Below are positions 45,611-54,430 of a DNA stretch of 64,000 bases, in pieces. The notes under the pieces were generated by a model. It was not told the origin of the DNA, searched no databases, and was given only the letters and a program-made list of their open reading frames with translations. A program made the translations under genes and the position numbers. The stretch comes from Phycisphaera sp. (GTDB lineage Bacteria; Planctomycetota; Phycisphaerae; Phycisphaerales; SM1A02): assembly GCA_016124975.1 (NCBI GenBank), contig WGMP01000012.1:163016-227015 (forward strand), read 5' to 3'. The stretch's first letter is position 1. Each line of letters starts with the position of its first letter.

Positions 45611-47131
45611 ATGGTTCCGCTCACCGAGATCTCGTCGTTCCTCGCCGCCACGGGCCCCGATCTTCCGCGCGCCGCAGGGCGTCTCCATCCGCTCGTCGTC
45701 CACTTTCCGATCGCGCTGGCGCTGGTCGCCGTCGCCGCGGAGTGGTGGCGCGGGGTGCGTCGCATCGAGGGGATGTCGCCCCTGACGATGCCGCTTCTCT
45801 GGATCGCGGCCGTCTCGGCCATCGCGGCGACCTCGACAGGCTGGCTGAACGCTGCGCATGAGCACGACGGAAGCACGGACCCAACGCTCGACCGCCACCG
45901 CTGGATCGGAACGGCCACGACCGTGGCGCTCCTCGGGATGGCGTGGTGGGGGCGTTCGCTCTGCGCGGCGCTTGTCCACCCGACCGCGGAGGCCTTCGCG
46001 CGCCTCGGCGCATTCCGCTGGATGGCCGCCGTGCTGGCCGTCGCGGTCGGCGTCACGGGCCATCTCGGGGGCGAACTTGTCTATGGCAAGGGCTATGTGG
46101 CGAAGGCTCTCTTCCCGCCCGCTGCGAAGCCCACGGAGCCGCCGACCGAGGCGCCCGCCGCAGAGCCCGCGGCGCTGACCCCGTCCGAACTCCACTTCAT
46201 CGAACGCGTCCAGCCTCTCCTCGAGGCGCACTGCATCGAGTGCCACGGCTCGCGCCGCCAGCGTGGCGGTCTGCGCATGGACTCCCGCGAGGCGCTCTTC
46301 GAGGGCGAGGAGTACGAGTGGGCGGTCATCCCGGGGAAGAGCGCGGACAGCGAGGTCTTCAAGCGCGTGATCCTCGGCCGCGACGACCCCGACGCGATGC
46401 CGCCCGAGGGGCCAGGGCTCTCTCAGGAGGAGATCGAGGCGCTCCGTACCTGGATCGATGAAGGCGCCGTGTGGCCGGAAGGCGCCGCTGCGGCGGGAGC
46501 CGCGGCCCCGACGGGCGGCGCCGCGCCTGCGGAGTCGGCCGGCAGCGCCTCCGGGAGCGGGTCGTCGGAGGGCGTTCCCGCGGATGTGCGCGCCAAGGCG
46601 GAATCGGCCGCGCGCACGCTCGCCGCGCGCGGGGTGCTCGTCCAGCCGCTCGCCCTCGAGAGCGCGTATCTCGATGTGAACGCAAGCCGCGCGGCACCGC
46701 CGCTTGGGGCCGCCGATGCGCCACTTCTCGCCGATCTTGCGCCGCTTGTCGTGAACCTCAACCTGTCGCAGACCGCGCTTGGAGACGATGGCCTCGCCGC
46801 GATCGGCGCGATGCCGCTCCTCGAGCGCCTTCGCCTCGACGGCACGGCGATCGGCGACGGCGGGCTCGCGGCGCTCGGCACGCTGCCCAAGCTCGAGAGC
46901 GTGAACCTCGTCGGCACGGCGGTCACGCCCGCGAGCGTGGCATGGCTTCGCGCGCAGCCCGCGCTGCGGCGCGTCTATGTCTGGCGCACGGGCCTTGACA
47001 CGCCCGAGGCGATCGCTGCGCTCCGCGAGGGCGGATCGATCGACCCGATCGGCGGCGACCTGCCGCTCGCGCAGCCGACGACGCCGCCGATGCCCGAGGA
47101 TGCGCCCGCGGGCGACGCAGCGGCACAGTGA
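45611..47131 (+). CDS. membrane-anchored cytochrome c with leucine-rich repeats (planctomycete type)
   Basis: The 506-residue protein has four membrane helices (HPLVVHFPIALALVAVAAEW near 26-45, then about 60-75, 103-120 and 138-155; DUF2231-like), a PSCyt1-type heme domain with CIECH at 208-212 and a likely axial Met in DAMPPEG (263), a Ala/Gly linker, and about four leucine-rich repeats (VNLNLSQTALGDDGLAAI). It should be an inner-membrane electron-transfer protein with heme and LRR outside. TACAGT lies eight bases before ATG 45611. It pairs with the NHL protein downstream. Confidence 0.85.
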   Translation: MVPLTEISSFLAATGPDLPRAAGRLHPLVVHFPIALALVAVAAEWWRGVRRIEGMSPLTMPLLWIAAVSAIAATSTGWLNAAHEHDGSTDPTLDRHRWIGTATTVALLGMAWWGRSLCAALVHPTAEAFARLGAFRWMAAVLAVAVGVTGHLGGELVYGKGYVAKALFPPAAKPTEPPTEAPAAEPAALTPSELHFIERVQPLLEAHCIECHGSRRQRGGLRMDSREALFEGEEYEWAVIPGKSADSEVFKRVILGRDDPDAMPPEGPGLSQEEIEALRTWIDEGAVWPEGAAAAGAAAPTGGAAPAESAGSASGSGSSEGVPADVRAKAESAARTLAARGVLVQPLALESAYLDVNASRAAPPLGAADAPLLADLAPLVVNLNLSQTALGDDGLAAIGAMPLLERLRLDGTAIGDGGLAALGTLPKLESVNLVGTAVTPASVAWLRAQPALRRVYVWRTGLDTPEAIAALREGGSIDPIGGDLPLAQPTTPPMPEDAPAGDAAAQ

Positions 47132-47156
47132 GGCGCGCGGCGGGTACGCTGCGGCG

Positions 47157-48239
47157 ATGCACGACCAGCGCCTCGACGCACCTCTCCACCCGCACAACGA
47201 CCACTCGCGCCGCGCCTTCCTGCGCACGGCGGCAGGGATCGCGGCCATCGCGCCGTTTTCGAACGCCTTCGCGTCCGCGCTCCTCGCGGGCGACGTCGTC
47301 ACGGGCGCGGGCGACTTCCAGTACCGCGTCGAGCACGACTGGCTGACGCCGCCCGAGGGCCTCGCGTGGGGCGACACGCACGGCGTCGCGCAGGACAAGG
47401 CGGGCCACATCTACATCTCGCACACGGTCGGCGGCGGCGCCACGAAGGACGACGCGGTCTATGTGTTCACGAAGGACGGCGCGTTCGTGCGCTCGATGAT
47501 GCCGCAGCTGAAGGGCGGCGGGCACGGCCTCGATGTGCGCGACGAGGGCGGGACCGAGTTCCTCTACCACTGCGATGTGAACCGCCGCCGCGTCCTCAAG
47601 ACCACGCTCGACGGCACGGTCGTATGGGAGAAGGGGGCGCCCGTCGAGGCCGAGTTCGCGGGCGCAAAGGTCTACGGCAACGAGAACGACTGGAACCCGA
47701 CGAACGTCGCGTTCCATCCGAACGGCGATGTGTTCGTGGGCGACGGCTACGGCAAGAGCTTCGTCCACATCTGGTCGAAGGACGGCGCGCACAAGTCGAC
47801 GATCGCAGGCCCTGGCTCTGGCGAAGGCCAGGTGTCGGGCCCGCACGGCCTCTGGTGGGACGATCGACTCGGCACGCTTGCGGTCGCAGACCGCTCGAAC
47901 AACCGCATCCAGTACTTCGCGGAAGCCGGAACGGGCCAGCCGTGGAAGCATGTGTCGTTCGTGAAGGAGTCGATGCGCCAGCCGTGCCACTTCAAGACGC
48001 GCGGAGACCTCCTGCTCGTGCCCGACCTCGCAAGCGCGGTCGAGCTTCTCGGCAAGGACAACAAGGCGGTCGCGGTCCTTGGCGACGGCCATCCGACGAA
48101 CCTCCGCGGCGCAGCACGCAAGGACTTCATCCCCGGCAAGTTCGTCCACCCGCACTCTGCGACCTTCCTCGCGGACGGCTCGATCCTGGTGGTCGAGTGG
48201 GTGCCGATCGGACGGGTGACGAAGCTCACGCGAATCTGA
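47157..48239 (+). CDS. Tat-exported NHL-repeat (six-bladed propeller) protein
   Basis: The 360-residue protein starts with a twin-arginine signal (SRRAFLRTAAGIAAIAPF, from 17) and continues as NHL-type blades: HGVAQDKAGHIYISHT, NPTNVAFHPNGDVFVGDGYG and HSATFLADGSILVVEW. Tat export implies folding, perhaps with a cofactor, before transport. NHL propellers bind ligands or catalyse peptidyl-amidation-like or lyase reactions; the substrate is unknown here. It follows the cytochrome gene by 25 bp and is probably in its operon. The last 39 coding bases are the first part of a 91-bp tandem repeat. Confidence 0.8.
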   Translation: MHDQRLDAPLHPHNDHSRRAFLRTAAGIAAIAPFSNAFASALLAGDVVTGAGDFQYRVEHDWLTPPEGLAWGDTHGVAQDKAGHIYISHTVGGGATKDDAVYVFTKDGAFVRSMMPQLKGGGHGLDVRDEGGTEFLYHCDVNRRRVLKTTLDGTVVWEKGAPVEAEFAGAKVYGNENDWNPTNVAFHPNGDVFVGDGYGKSFVHIWSKDGAHKSTIAGPGSGEGQVSGPHGLWWDDRLGTLAVADRSNNRIQYFAEAGTGQPWKHVSFVKESMRQPCHFKTRGDLLLVPDLASAVELLGKDNKAVAVLGDGHPTNLRGAARKDFIPGKFVHPHSATFLADGSILVVEWVPIGRVTKLTRI

Positions 48240-48473
48240 CCTCGGCACCCAGAGCTCTGGCAAGTCCCTTGCCGGAGCGGTGAGGAACCGGGTGCCGATC
48301 GGACGGGTGACGAAGCTGACGCGGGTCTGACCTCGGCACCCAGAGCTCTGGCAAGTCCCTTGCCGGAGCGGTGAGGAACCGGGTGCCGATCGGACGGGTG
48401 ACGAAGCTGACGCGGGTGCGAACGCGGCACGCAGCGCTCCGGCCAATCCCTGGCCGAAGCGGTGAAGAACCGA
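48201..48473 (+). repeat. 91-bp tandem repeat, three units, starting inside a gene
   Basis: Copies start at 48201, 48292 and 48383, each beginning GTGCCGATCGGACGGGTGAC. Copies 1 and 2 are nearly identical; copy 3 has diverged in its second half. Copy 1 includes the last 39 nt and the stop of the NHL gene. Each copy carries the palindrome CCAGAGCTCTGG (degenerate in copy 3) and a GGCAAGTCCCTTGCC hairpin, so a gene end with its hairpins was duplicated twice. Confidence 0.93.
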
Positions 48474-48533
48474 GCCCAGCGCCGACCAGCGTGTGAACGC
48501 ATGCCCCGTTCATCGCGGCGATCGCACGCCGCG

Positions 48534-49511
48534 TCAGGGGGCGCGCCCTGCGTGGCGCCGCGGGATCCAGAGCGGCACGGCCGCTCGGTAGCGTTCGTAG
48601 GCGTCGCCGAAGCGGCGAACGAGGTCGGCCTCCTCCCAGGGGCAGGCGAGGAAGTGCCACGCCAGCGCACCGAGGAAGGCATACGCGACGACCAGCGGAG
48701 AGCCGAGGAACAGGCCGACCGCGATGCCCTGCACGATGCCCGTCGCGGCGAGCGGATTGCGGACGAACGCGTAGGGTCCGTCCGTCACGAGAACGCGCGC
48801 CGTGTCTGCGGGAAGCGGCGTGCCGTCGCCGCGCACGGAAAGCCAGAGCCCGCTGAAGACGGCCGCGCTTCCCGCCAGGGCGAACAGCGCGACCGCCGCC
48901 ACGCGCGCGATGGCGCTCTCGAAGCGAAGCGCTGCGACGGGGGTCGACGCCTCGATCGCGTGGACAAGCCACGGAAGAAGGACGAGGAAGACGGCCCACA
49001 TCACGCTTGTCTGGAGGAGCATCTTCGTGCAGTTCCACCAGATGGGCGAAGGGGCCGCCGGGCGCGGCATGACGGCGGGCTCTGCGACGCCGTCCGACGC
49101 GTGCGTACTTCCAACGGGGCGAAGCGCGGCGACGAACACGGGAAGCGCCACGAGCGGAGGCGTCATCAGCATCGCGCCGAGCCACCCTTCGCCCCGCGCG
49201 AAGATCACAAGGCCCCAGCATGCGAGCGCGGCGTAGGACGCCGCACCTGCGTGCGCGACGAGCGCCGCCCACGCCCATCGGGCGCCTCCGATCAATCCTG
49301 CGGCCGCCGCGAGCGGGAGCGCGATGTAGAGCGCGAGATCAGGGAGAAGGAACTGAAGGAGCGTGGCGTCGGACGCAGCCTCCACGCGAAACGCGGGTCG
49401 CCACTCGGGTCGGAGCGCGAGGCTTGCCCACCACGCGGCGCAGCCGATCGCCTCTGCGACGAGGAAGGCCGCAGCGAGCACCGCCCATCGTGGCCGGCTG
49501 ATCACGAGCAT
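48534..49511 (-). CDS. ICMT/NnrU-like membrane methyltransferase family protein
   Basis: The 325-residue protein has about eight membrane helices. The C-terminal segment (VTDGPYAFVRNPLAATGI, then WEEADLVRRFGDAYERYRAAV) matches the SAM-binding region of isoprenylcysteine carboxyl methyltransferase and related phospholipid methyltransferases. The methyl acceptor is unknown. ATG 49511 (MLVISRPRW) has a minus-strand TACACT six bases upstream; an earlier ATG would add 25 residues without membrane character. Confidence 0.75.
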   Translation of the reverse strand: MLVISRPRWAVLAAAFLVAEAIGCAAWWASLALRPEWRPAFRVEAASDATLLQFLLPDLALYIALPLAAAAGLIGGARWAWAALVAHAGAASYAALACWGLVIFARGEGWLGAMLMTPPLVALPVFVAALRPVGSTHASDGVAEPAVMPRPAAPSPIWWNCTKMLLQTSVMWAVFLVLLPWLVHAIEASTPVAALRFESAIARVAAVALFALAGSAAVFSGLWLSVRGDGTPLPADTARVLVTDGPYAFVRNPLAATGIVQGIAVGLFLGSPLVVAYAFLGALAWHFLACPWEEADLVRRFGDAYERYRAAVPLWIPRRHAGRAP

Positions 49512-49667
49512 GCGCGGAGTGTAGATGTGGCGGGCATCGCGTGACCGACACACGGGTTCGCCCAAGGAAAGCCCCACCCGTGCCATCGGACACGGGCGGG
49601 GTCGAAGGAGCGTCGGTGTTGGGTGTCGGCTGTCGGCCGCGTCTTTGGCTTCGGTGCGACGGAGGCG

Positions 49668-50198
49668 TCAGCCCCCGACGCTCCAGTTCGACAGGATGGC
49701 GGCGAGGTCGAGGGCGTCGATGAAGCCGTCGTCGTTGGTGTCGCGGCCCTCCGTGCCCCAGCCGCTCAGGATCATCACGAGGTCGATCGCATCGACCGCG
49801 CCGTCGAGGTTGAGGTCGCCCGAGGCGAACTGGCAGCTGTCGAGGATGCCATCCTCGTTCGCATCGGCCCAGCCGTCCGCGATGTCGCAGAGGTCGTTGA
49901 TTCCGTTCTGGTTGCAGTCGTACTCCTCGGGCCCAGCCGCGCAGGGGTCGGGGGGCAGGATGGTCGCGATGGCGGTGGCGGCGGCGGCGGCGGTATCGGC
50001 GCCGATGGCGACGTCGACAGGCTTCGGGGCGGAGATCACCGGCTTCGCGATGGGATTCGCGTACACGGCCTTGCCGGCGGTGGCCTTCGAATCCGCGAGC
50101 GCGGGGCTTGCGAGCGTGACGGCGAGCGCGGCGCCGGCGCCGAGGAGCAGGGTTGCGAGCGGGCTCGGACGGGTGGTTTCGCGGGTATTGGTCTGCAT
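49668..50198 (-). CDS. secreted protein with dockerin-like EF-hand module
   Basis: The 176-residue protein has a signal peptide (LATLLLGAGAALAVTLASPALA), a low-complexity Ala/Pro part and two Asp-rich calcium-binding modules. EYDCNQNGINDLCDIADGWA is a thrombospondin-3-like loop, and GDLNLDGAVDAIDLVMILSG with DTNDDGFIDALDLAAILSNW forms a pair of F-hand loops as in type I dockerins. This ending is typical of Phycisphaerae secreted proteins and may act as an anchoring tag. ATG 50198 has AGGAGG with a nine-base spacing. Confidence 0.8.
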   Translation of the reverse strand: MQTNTRETTRPSPLATLLLGAGAALAVTLASPALADSKATAGKAVYANPIAKPVISAPKPVDVAIGADTAAAAATAIATILPPDPCAAGPEEYDCNQNGINDLCDIADGWADANEDGILDSCQFASGDLNLDGAVDAIDLVMILSGWGTEGRDTNDDGFIDALDLAAILSNWSVGG

Positions 50199-50277
50199 GG
50201 CTTGATGCCTCCTTGCAGACGAAGCGCGCGACGCGGCGGCGCTGTGACGGGAAAGTGGAGATTTTCGTTCGGCCCGT

Positions 50278-51567
50278 TCAGCCGACCATCACGCCCGCGA
50301 TGGCGCCCGTCATCCAGCAGGCGAGGGCGCCCGCGGTCATGGCACGCAGGCCAAGACGCGCGAGGTCGCTGCGCCGCTCGGGCGCCATGGCGCCGAGGCC
50401 GCCGATCTGGATGGCGATCGAAGGCAGGTTCGCGAAGCCGCAGAGGGCGTAGATCGCGAGCGTGGCGCCGCGTTCGGAGATCGCGCCGTCCGCCTGCATC
50501 TTCACGAGGTCGAGGTAGGCGACGAACTCGGTCGCAACGACGGCCTGCCCCATCAGGGAGCCGAGTGCGTGCGCGTCGCCGCCCGCGCCCATCGCCCACG
50601 CGATCGGCTGGAGGAGGGAGCCGAGGATGTTCTGGAAGGTGAGGACGGGGATGCCGAGCTCCGCGCGCCACGAGGCGATCGGAAGCCAGGAGCTGTCGAC
50701 CTCGCTGAGCGCCGCGAGCGGCCAGTTGAGGAGCGCGATGAGCGACACGAACGCGACGAGCATCGCGGCGACATTCAGCGCGAGCTTGAGGCCGTCGCTT
50801 GCGCCTGCGGCCGCCGCATCGAGGCCGTTCACGGTGGTGCGCGGCATAGCGCGCAGCGCGGAGATCGATTCGTCGGGCGGGCGCTCGGTCTCCGGAAGCA
50901 TGAGCTTCGCCATCACGATCGCCGCGGGCGCGCTCATCACGGCGGCGGTCATGAAGTGCTTGGCCACCGCGATGCGCGCGGCTTCGTCTGCGCCGCCGAG
51001 CATGGCGATGTAGGCGGCCATCACGCTTCCTGCGATCGTGGCGAACCCGCCCGTCATCACGCACAAGAGCTGCGACTCGGTCATGCGCCCGATGAAGGGG
51101 CGCACGGTGAGCGGCGCCTCGGTCTGCCCGACGAAGATGTTCGCCGAAGCCGACATCGCCTCGACGCCCGTGATGCCGAGCACGCGGCGCAGCGCCGACG
51201 CGAGCAGCGCGATCACGCGCTGCATGACGCCGTAGTGGTAGAGGACCGACATCAGCGCCGCGAAGAAGATGATGACGGGCAGGACCTTCACCGCGAAGAT
51301 GAACCCCCACGCGCCCGACGGGTCGCTCGCCGCGCCGAAGATAAACCGCGTGCCTTCGTCTGCGAACGAGATCACCTTGGCGACCGCAGCCGCGAGCGCG
51401 TCGAACACGGCGACCACGGGCGGGAAGCGCAGCAGGAGGAACGCAAGCGCGAACTGGAGCGCGAGCCCCGCGAGGATGGTGCGCGGCCGCACCGCGCGGC
51501 GGTTGCGCGAGAGCGCGTAGCCGAGCGCGAGGATGAGGGCGACGCCGAGGAGCCCCGTCGGGTTCAT
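50278..51567 (-). CDS. nupC: concentrative nucleoside transporter (CNT family)
   Basis: The 429-residue protein carries CNT hallmarks: an N-terminal helix set, NIFVGQTEAPLTVRPFI (nucleoside-binding GQTEAPL) and the second half-site FVAYLDL...CGFANLPSIAIQIGGLG. CNTs import nucleosides with protons or sodium. ATG 51567 has a TATGCT box nine bases upstream. It is divergent from the uridine-kinase-like gene 40 bp away, and tdk lies beyond, forming a nucleoside-salvage group. Confidence 0.92.
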   Translation of the reverse strand: MNPTGLLGVALILALGYALSRNRRAVRPRTILAGLALQFALAFLLLRFPPVVAVFDALAAAVAKVISFADEGTRFIFGAASDPSGAWGFIFAVKVLPVIIFFAALMSVLYHYGVMQRVIALLASALRRVLGITGVEAMSASANIFVGQTEAPLTVRPFIGRMTESQLLCVMTGGFATIAGSVMAAYIAMLGGADEAARIAVAKHFMTAAVMSAPAAIVMAKLMLPETERPPDESISALRAMPRTTVNGLDAAAAGASDGLKLALNVAAMLVAFVSLIALLNWPLAALSEVDSSWLPIASWRAELGIPVLTFQNILGSLLQPIAWAMGAGGDAHALGSLMGQAVVATEFVAYLDLVKMQADGAISERGATLAIYALCGFANLPSIAIQIGGLGAMAPERRSDLARLGLRAMTAGALACWMTGAIAGVMVG

Positions 51568-51606
51568 GCGCGGCGCAGCATACTTGTCGGCCGTATCCTC
51601 TAGGCG

Positions 51607-52224
51607 ATGGATCCGCGCGAACCCCGCGTTCTTCACATGAACTCCGCGGCCGAGGCGATTCTCGCAGCCGCGCGGTCGCACGGCCCGCGTGTCGTGGTCG
51701 GGGTGACGGGCGCGGTCGCGTCGGGTAAGTCGACGCTGGCGCGCGCACTCTCGCCGTGCATCGTGTCGACCGACCACTACCTGCCCGACTACGACCGCAC
51801 GCCCGAGCACCTGCGCGACCTCCCCGAGTCGTCGGACCTCGATCGCCTCGCGCGCGATCTCGCCGAGCTGCGCGCAGGCCGCGCGACCATGAGGCCCGAC
51901 TGGAGCTTCGAGACCCACGCGCGCGTGGGCGAGTGCCGCGTCGAGCCCGCGCCGCTCGTCGTGGTCGAAGGGCTGCATGCGCTGCACGCGTTGCCGCGCG
52001 TGCATGTCGACCTCGCTGTGTTCATCGAGGCGCCGAGAGAGCTGCGCTGGGCCCGCGCCGTCGCCCGCGAGAAGGCGGGCGACCGACCGTGGCCGCTCGA
52101 GTATCTCGAGCACTTCTTCCACACGGTCGCCGAGCCGACCTATGCGCGCCACGCGGACGCGTATCGCGCGGGTGCGCACTTCGTCGTGCGCAACGACGCG
52201 TCGTTCAGCGGCGGCTCGGCCTGA
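51607..52224 (+). CDS. uridine kinase-like P-loop kinase
   Basis: The 205-residue protein has P-loop GVTGAVASGKST (32-43), the substrate region STDHYLPDYDRTPE, and VVVEGLHAL, as in the uridine kinase/phosphoribulokinase family. Its setting next to nupC and tdk supports phosphorylation of an imported nucleoside. ATG 51607 has TATCCT seven bases upstream. The 3' end overlaps the tdk stop on the other strand by 20 bp. Confidence 0.8.
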   Translation: MDPREPRVLHMNSAAEAILAAARSHGPRVVVGVTGAVASGKSTLARALSPCIVSTDHYLPDYDRTPEHLRDLPESSDLDRLARDLAELRAGRATMRPDWSFETHARVGECRVEPAPLVVVEGLHALHALPRVHVDLAVFIEAPRELRWARAVAREKAGDRPWPLEYLEHFFHTVAEPTYARHADAYRAGAHFVVRNDASFSGGSA

Positions 52225-52777
52225 AGCACGCCGCGCAGGTCGCGATGAACTCCGCGGCGCCACCGATGATGATGCGGTCGGTCGCCGGCACGAGCCGCTC
52301 GCTGTGCGTGCTCGGTGCGCCGCAGCGTGCGCAGACGCCTTGCTTGTGGACGCGTTCGTCGGCGCGCGGCAGAAGCGCATCGAACGGCGCGAAGATCTCG
52401 CCGAAGTGGTCGATGTCGCAGCCCGCGACGACGACGCTGATTCCGCGCGCAAGGAGCGCGTGGATCGGCGCGACCGCATCCGACGCGAAGAAGTGGATCT
52501 CGTCGATGACGACGAGCGCGGGCTGCGGAACCTCGCGCGCGACGAGCGGCAGGATGTCGGCGGCAACGCGCGCGTTCGCCGCCTCGATCCGCTCGCCCGC
52601 ATGCGTCACGACCGCATCGGCCGCATAGCGCGTGTCGCGCTCGGGCTTCACGACCAGCACATGCGCGCCGCGGGTGCGCGCCTCCCCGACGCGGCGGACG
52701 ATCTCGGTCGACTTTCCCGCGAACATGGGGCCGTGGATCACGACGAGTCGGCTCTGTTCAGGCTTGGAGAGCGTCAC
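52205..52777 (-). CDS. tdk: thymidine kinase
   Basis: Tdk phosphorylates thymidine or deoxyuridine with ATP. The 190-residue type II enzyme has GPMFAGKST, the catalytic VVIDEIHFF, and a four-cysteine zinc site (CARC...CAAC). GTG 52777 (TLSKPEQSRLVVIHG follows) has TACGCT six bases upstream; an earlier in-frame ATG at 52849 would lie inside tRNA-Arg and is rejected. With nupC and the uridine-kinase-like gene it completes a salvage route. Confidence 0.94.
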   Translation of the reverse strand: MTLSKPEQSRLVVIHGPMFAGKSTEIVRRVGEARTRGAHVLVVKPERDTRYAADAVVTHAGERIEAANARVAADILPLVAREVPQPALVVIDEIHFFASDAVAPIHALLARGISVVVAGCDIDHFGEIFAPFDALLPRADERVHKQGVCARCGAPSTHSERLVPATDRIIIGGAAEFIATCAACFRPSRR

Positions 52778-52818
52778 GCGCGAAGCGTACGGCTCGAGCG
52801 CGGGACGCGTTCGCGGAA

Positions 52819-52892
52819 CACCCCGGGGCGGACTCGAACCGCCGACCACCCGCTTAGAAGGCGGGTGCTCTATCCAACTGAGCTACCGGGGC
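52819..52892 (-). tRNA. tRNA-Arg (TCT anticodon)
   Basis: On the minus strand: acceptor GCCCCGG/CCGGGGT, D stem GCTC/GAGC, anticodon stem CCCGC/GCGGG with loop CTTCTAA (anticodon TCT), T arm GGCGG/CCGCC with TTCGAGT, discriminator G, no encoded CCA. Its first ten bases are also the end of the upstream coding sequence. A TACGAT box at 52910-52905 inside that gene is a plausible -10. Confidence 0.95.
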
Positions 52893-53755
52893 TCGTGGTC
52901 CTTCATCGTATCGGCGGCGGCCGACGGGTCGAGTGAGAAGAGGCCCGGCGCGTCAGGCGCGGGGCTCGGCGGCAGCACCGTGTGCTCGCGTGGTTTCGGC
53001 GGGATCAGGCCGTATCCGACGCCGCGGCAGGCGGCGACGGCGATGTTGCGGAGGAGGCGCACACGGCGTTCCTCGGGCGTGCCGAGCGCTGCGGGCGCGA
53101 CGCGCATCGTGCAGGGGAGCGGTTCGCCCGCGACGGGCTCCCAGCCCTTCCTGAGGGCGCGCGGCTCGACTTCGACGAGGCCCCAGCCCGCGGGGACCTC
53201 GCGGGGTCGCAGCAGGCCGGAGGGAGCGACAAGCACAAGGTGGTCGGCGGTGCGCCAGCGCGTCAGCTGCGCGAACTTGGTGTCGATTCCCATCTTTGCG
53301 TCGATCGCCGCGAGTTCGTCAAGCACCTTGCGGTACGCCGCGATGCGGCTCGCGCCGAACTCCCAGGTGGCGAGTTCCTCGAAGAGGCTCGACTGGTCGT
53401 CGCGCAGATGCGTCTCGCGCACCTTGACGCGGAGTTCCTCGATCACGCTGCGTCGCTCGAGGAGGTAGGCCTTGCGGCGCACGAGTTCGGCGGGGTCCGC
53501 GTCGTCCGACGCGAAGTCTGCGCGCGACTGCTTGCACTCGACGGCGATCGTGCGCGGTGCGCGCGGGTCTGCGGCAGGCGCACCGAAGGCCTCGACCGCA
53601 CGCGCGTCGTCGGCGTGGTCGAGCCAGCCGAGCGCGTCGAAGCGATAGCGGTGGAAGGGGCACGCGACCTCTGTAGCGACGGCGCGGCACCCGACCGCGC
53701 GCAGCCATGCGAGGGCGAGGTCCTTCAGTTGGAGATGGCGCTTGGTCTCGGGCAC
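52883..53755 (-). CDS. PD-(D/E)xK nuclease-fold protein (MmcB-like)
   Basis: The 290-residue protein has an N-terminal region PFHRYRFDALGWL and, 35 residues on, TIAVECKQSRADF, giving the D...ExK metal-binding pattern of PD-(D/E)xK nucleases as in the MmcB DNA-repair family. A helical middle and Pro-rich C-terminus follow. GTG 53755 begins MPETKRHLQLKDLAL. The stop codon TAG is formed by bases 8-10 of tRNA-Arg, so gene and tRNA overlap by ten bases on one strand. A processing step must separate the two RNAs if they share a transcript. Confidence 0.65.
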   Translation of the reverse strand: MPETKRHLQLKDLALAWLRAVGCRAVATEVACPFHRYRFDALGWLDHADDARAVEAFGAPAADPRAPRTIAVECKQSRADFASDDADPAELVRRKAYLLERRSVIEELRVKVRETHLRDDQSSLFEELATWEFGASRIAAYRKVLDELAAIDAKMGIDTKFAQLTRWRTADHLVLVAPSGLLRPREVPAGWGLVEVEPRALRKGWEPVAGEPLPCTMRVAPAALGTPEERRVRLLRNIAVAACRGVGYGLIPPKPREHTVLPPSPAPDAPGLFSLDPSAAADTMKDHEPR

Positions 53756-53775
53756 GCGACGCTGTCTCTGTCACC

Positions 53776-53815
53776 AAAAAGAACGCGCGCACTGGGAGGC
53801 CATGCGCGCGCGTTC
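53776..53815 (-). terminator. terminator of nuoC
   Basis: On the minus strand a GAACGCGCGCGCA/TGCGCGCGTTC stem with one small bulge is followed by TTTTTGG. It lies between the nuoC stop (53853) and the nuclease-like gene start (53755). Confidence 0.85.
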
Positions 53816-53852
53816 GGGATGTCGAAGTGGAGCTCGCTCGGCGCTGTCGACG

Positions 53853-54410
53853 CTACCGGCTCTCTCTCGTCAGCGGCACATAGGTCTCGCGCTCGCCGCG
53901 GCCGCGCAGCGGATAGTCCTTGCGCAGCGGGTGGCCGGGGTAGTCCTTCCACATGAGGATGCGACGGAGGTCGGGGTGTCCGCGGAAGCGGATGCCGAAC
54001 ATGTCGTAGACCTCGCGCTCGGGCCATTCGGCACCAGGCCAGATGTCGCACGCGCTGTCGATCTCGAGCGCGGGGTCGACGGCGATGCCGCTCGTGTCGA
54101 GCGTCGGCTCGAGGTAGCACTTCACGCCAAGGCGCAGTTCATGCTTGTGCGAGTGGACGAGGTAGGTGACCGCGAAGCGCCCCGGCTGCTTGACGGGGTA
54201 CTTCAGGTAGTCGATGCCGACGACATCGGTGAGGAAGTTGTAGTCGAGCCGCGGGTCATCACGCAGTTGCCGCAGGACATCGTGCATGCGCTCAGGCGGG
54301 CAGATGAGCGTGGTCAGGCCGCGGAACTCCGCGGCCATGAACTTGATGTCGGGGAACGCCTGCTTGACGATCGGAAGCGACGGGTGGTCGAGGACGGGCT
54401 TGTCGGCCAT
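53853..54410 (-). CDS. nuoC: NADH-quinone oxidoreductase subunit C
   Basis: NuoC is part of the peripheral arm of complex I. The 185-residue protein has the 30-kDa subunit signature: [20 protein letters not shown], then [25 protein letters not shown]. No other nuo gene is in the window; in most bacteria nuoC sits inside nuoA-N, so this one is isolated. ATG 54410 has TATACT seven bases upstream on its strand and an 11-bp repeat array where the -35 would be. It ends with a clear terminator, so it is a single-gene unit. Confidence 0.95.
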   Translation of the reverse strand: MADKPVLDHPSLPIVKQAFPDIKFMAAEFRGLTTLICPPERMHDVLRQLRDDPRLDYNFLTDVVGIDYLKYPVKQPGRFAVTYLVHSHKHELRLGVKCYLEPTLDTSGIAVDPALEIDSACDIWPGAEWPEREVYDMFGIRFRGHPDLRRILMWKDYPGHPLRKDYPLRGRGERETYVPLTRESR

Positions 54411-54430
54411 GGCGGCCAGTATAGGAAACC

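Noticed and set aside
43056..47410. Other long frames overlapping ileS and the cytochrome gene on either strand
   Set aside because: They have biased Arg/Ala/Pro composition and no domain, and they conflict with clearly identified genes.
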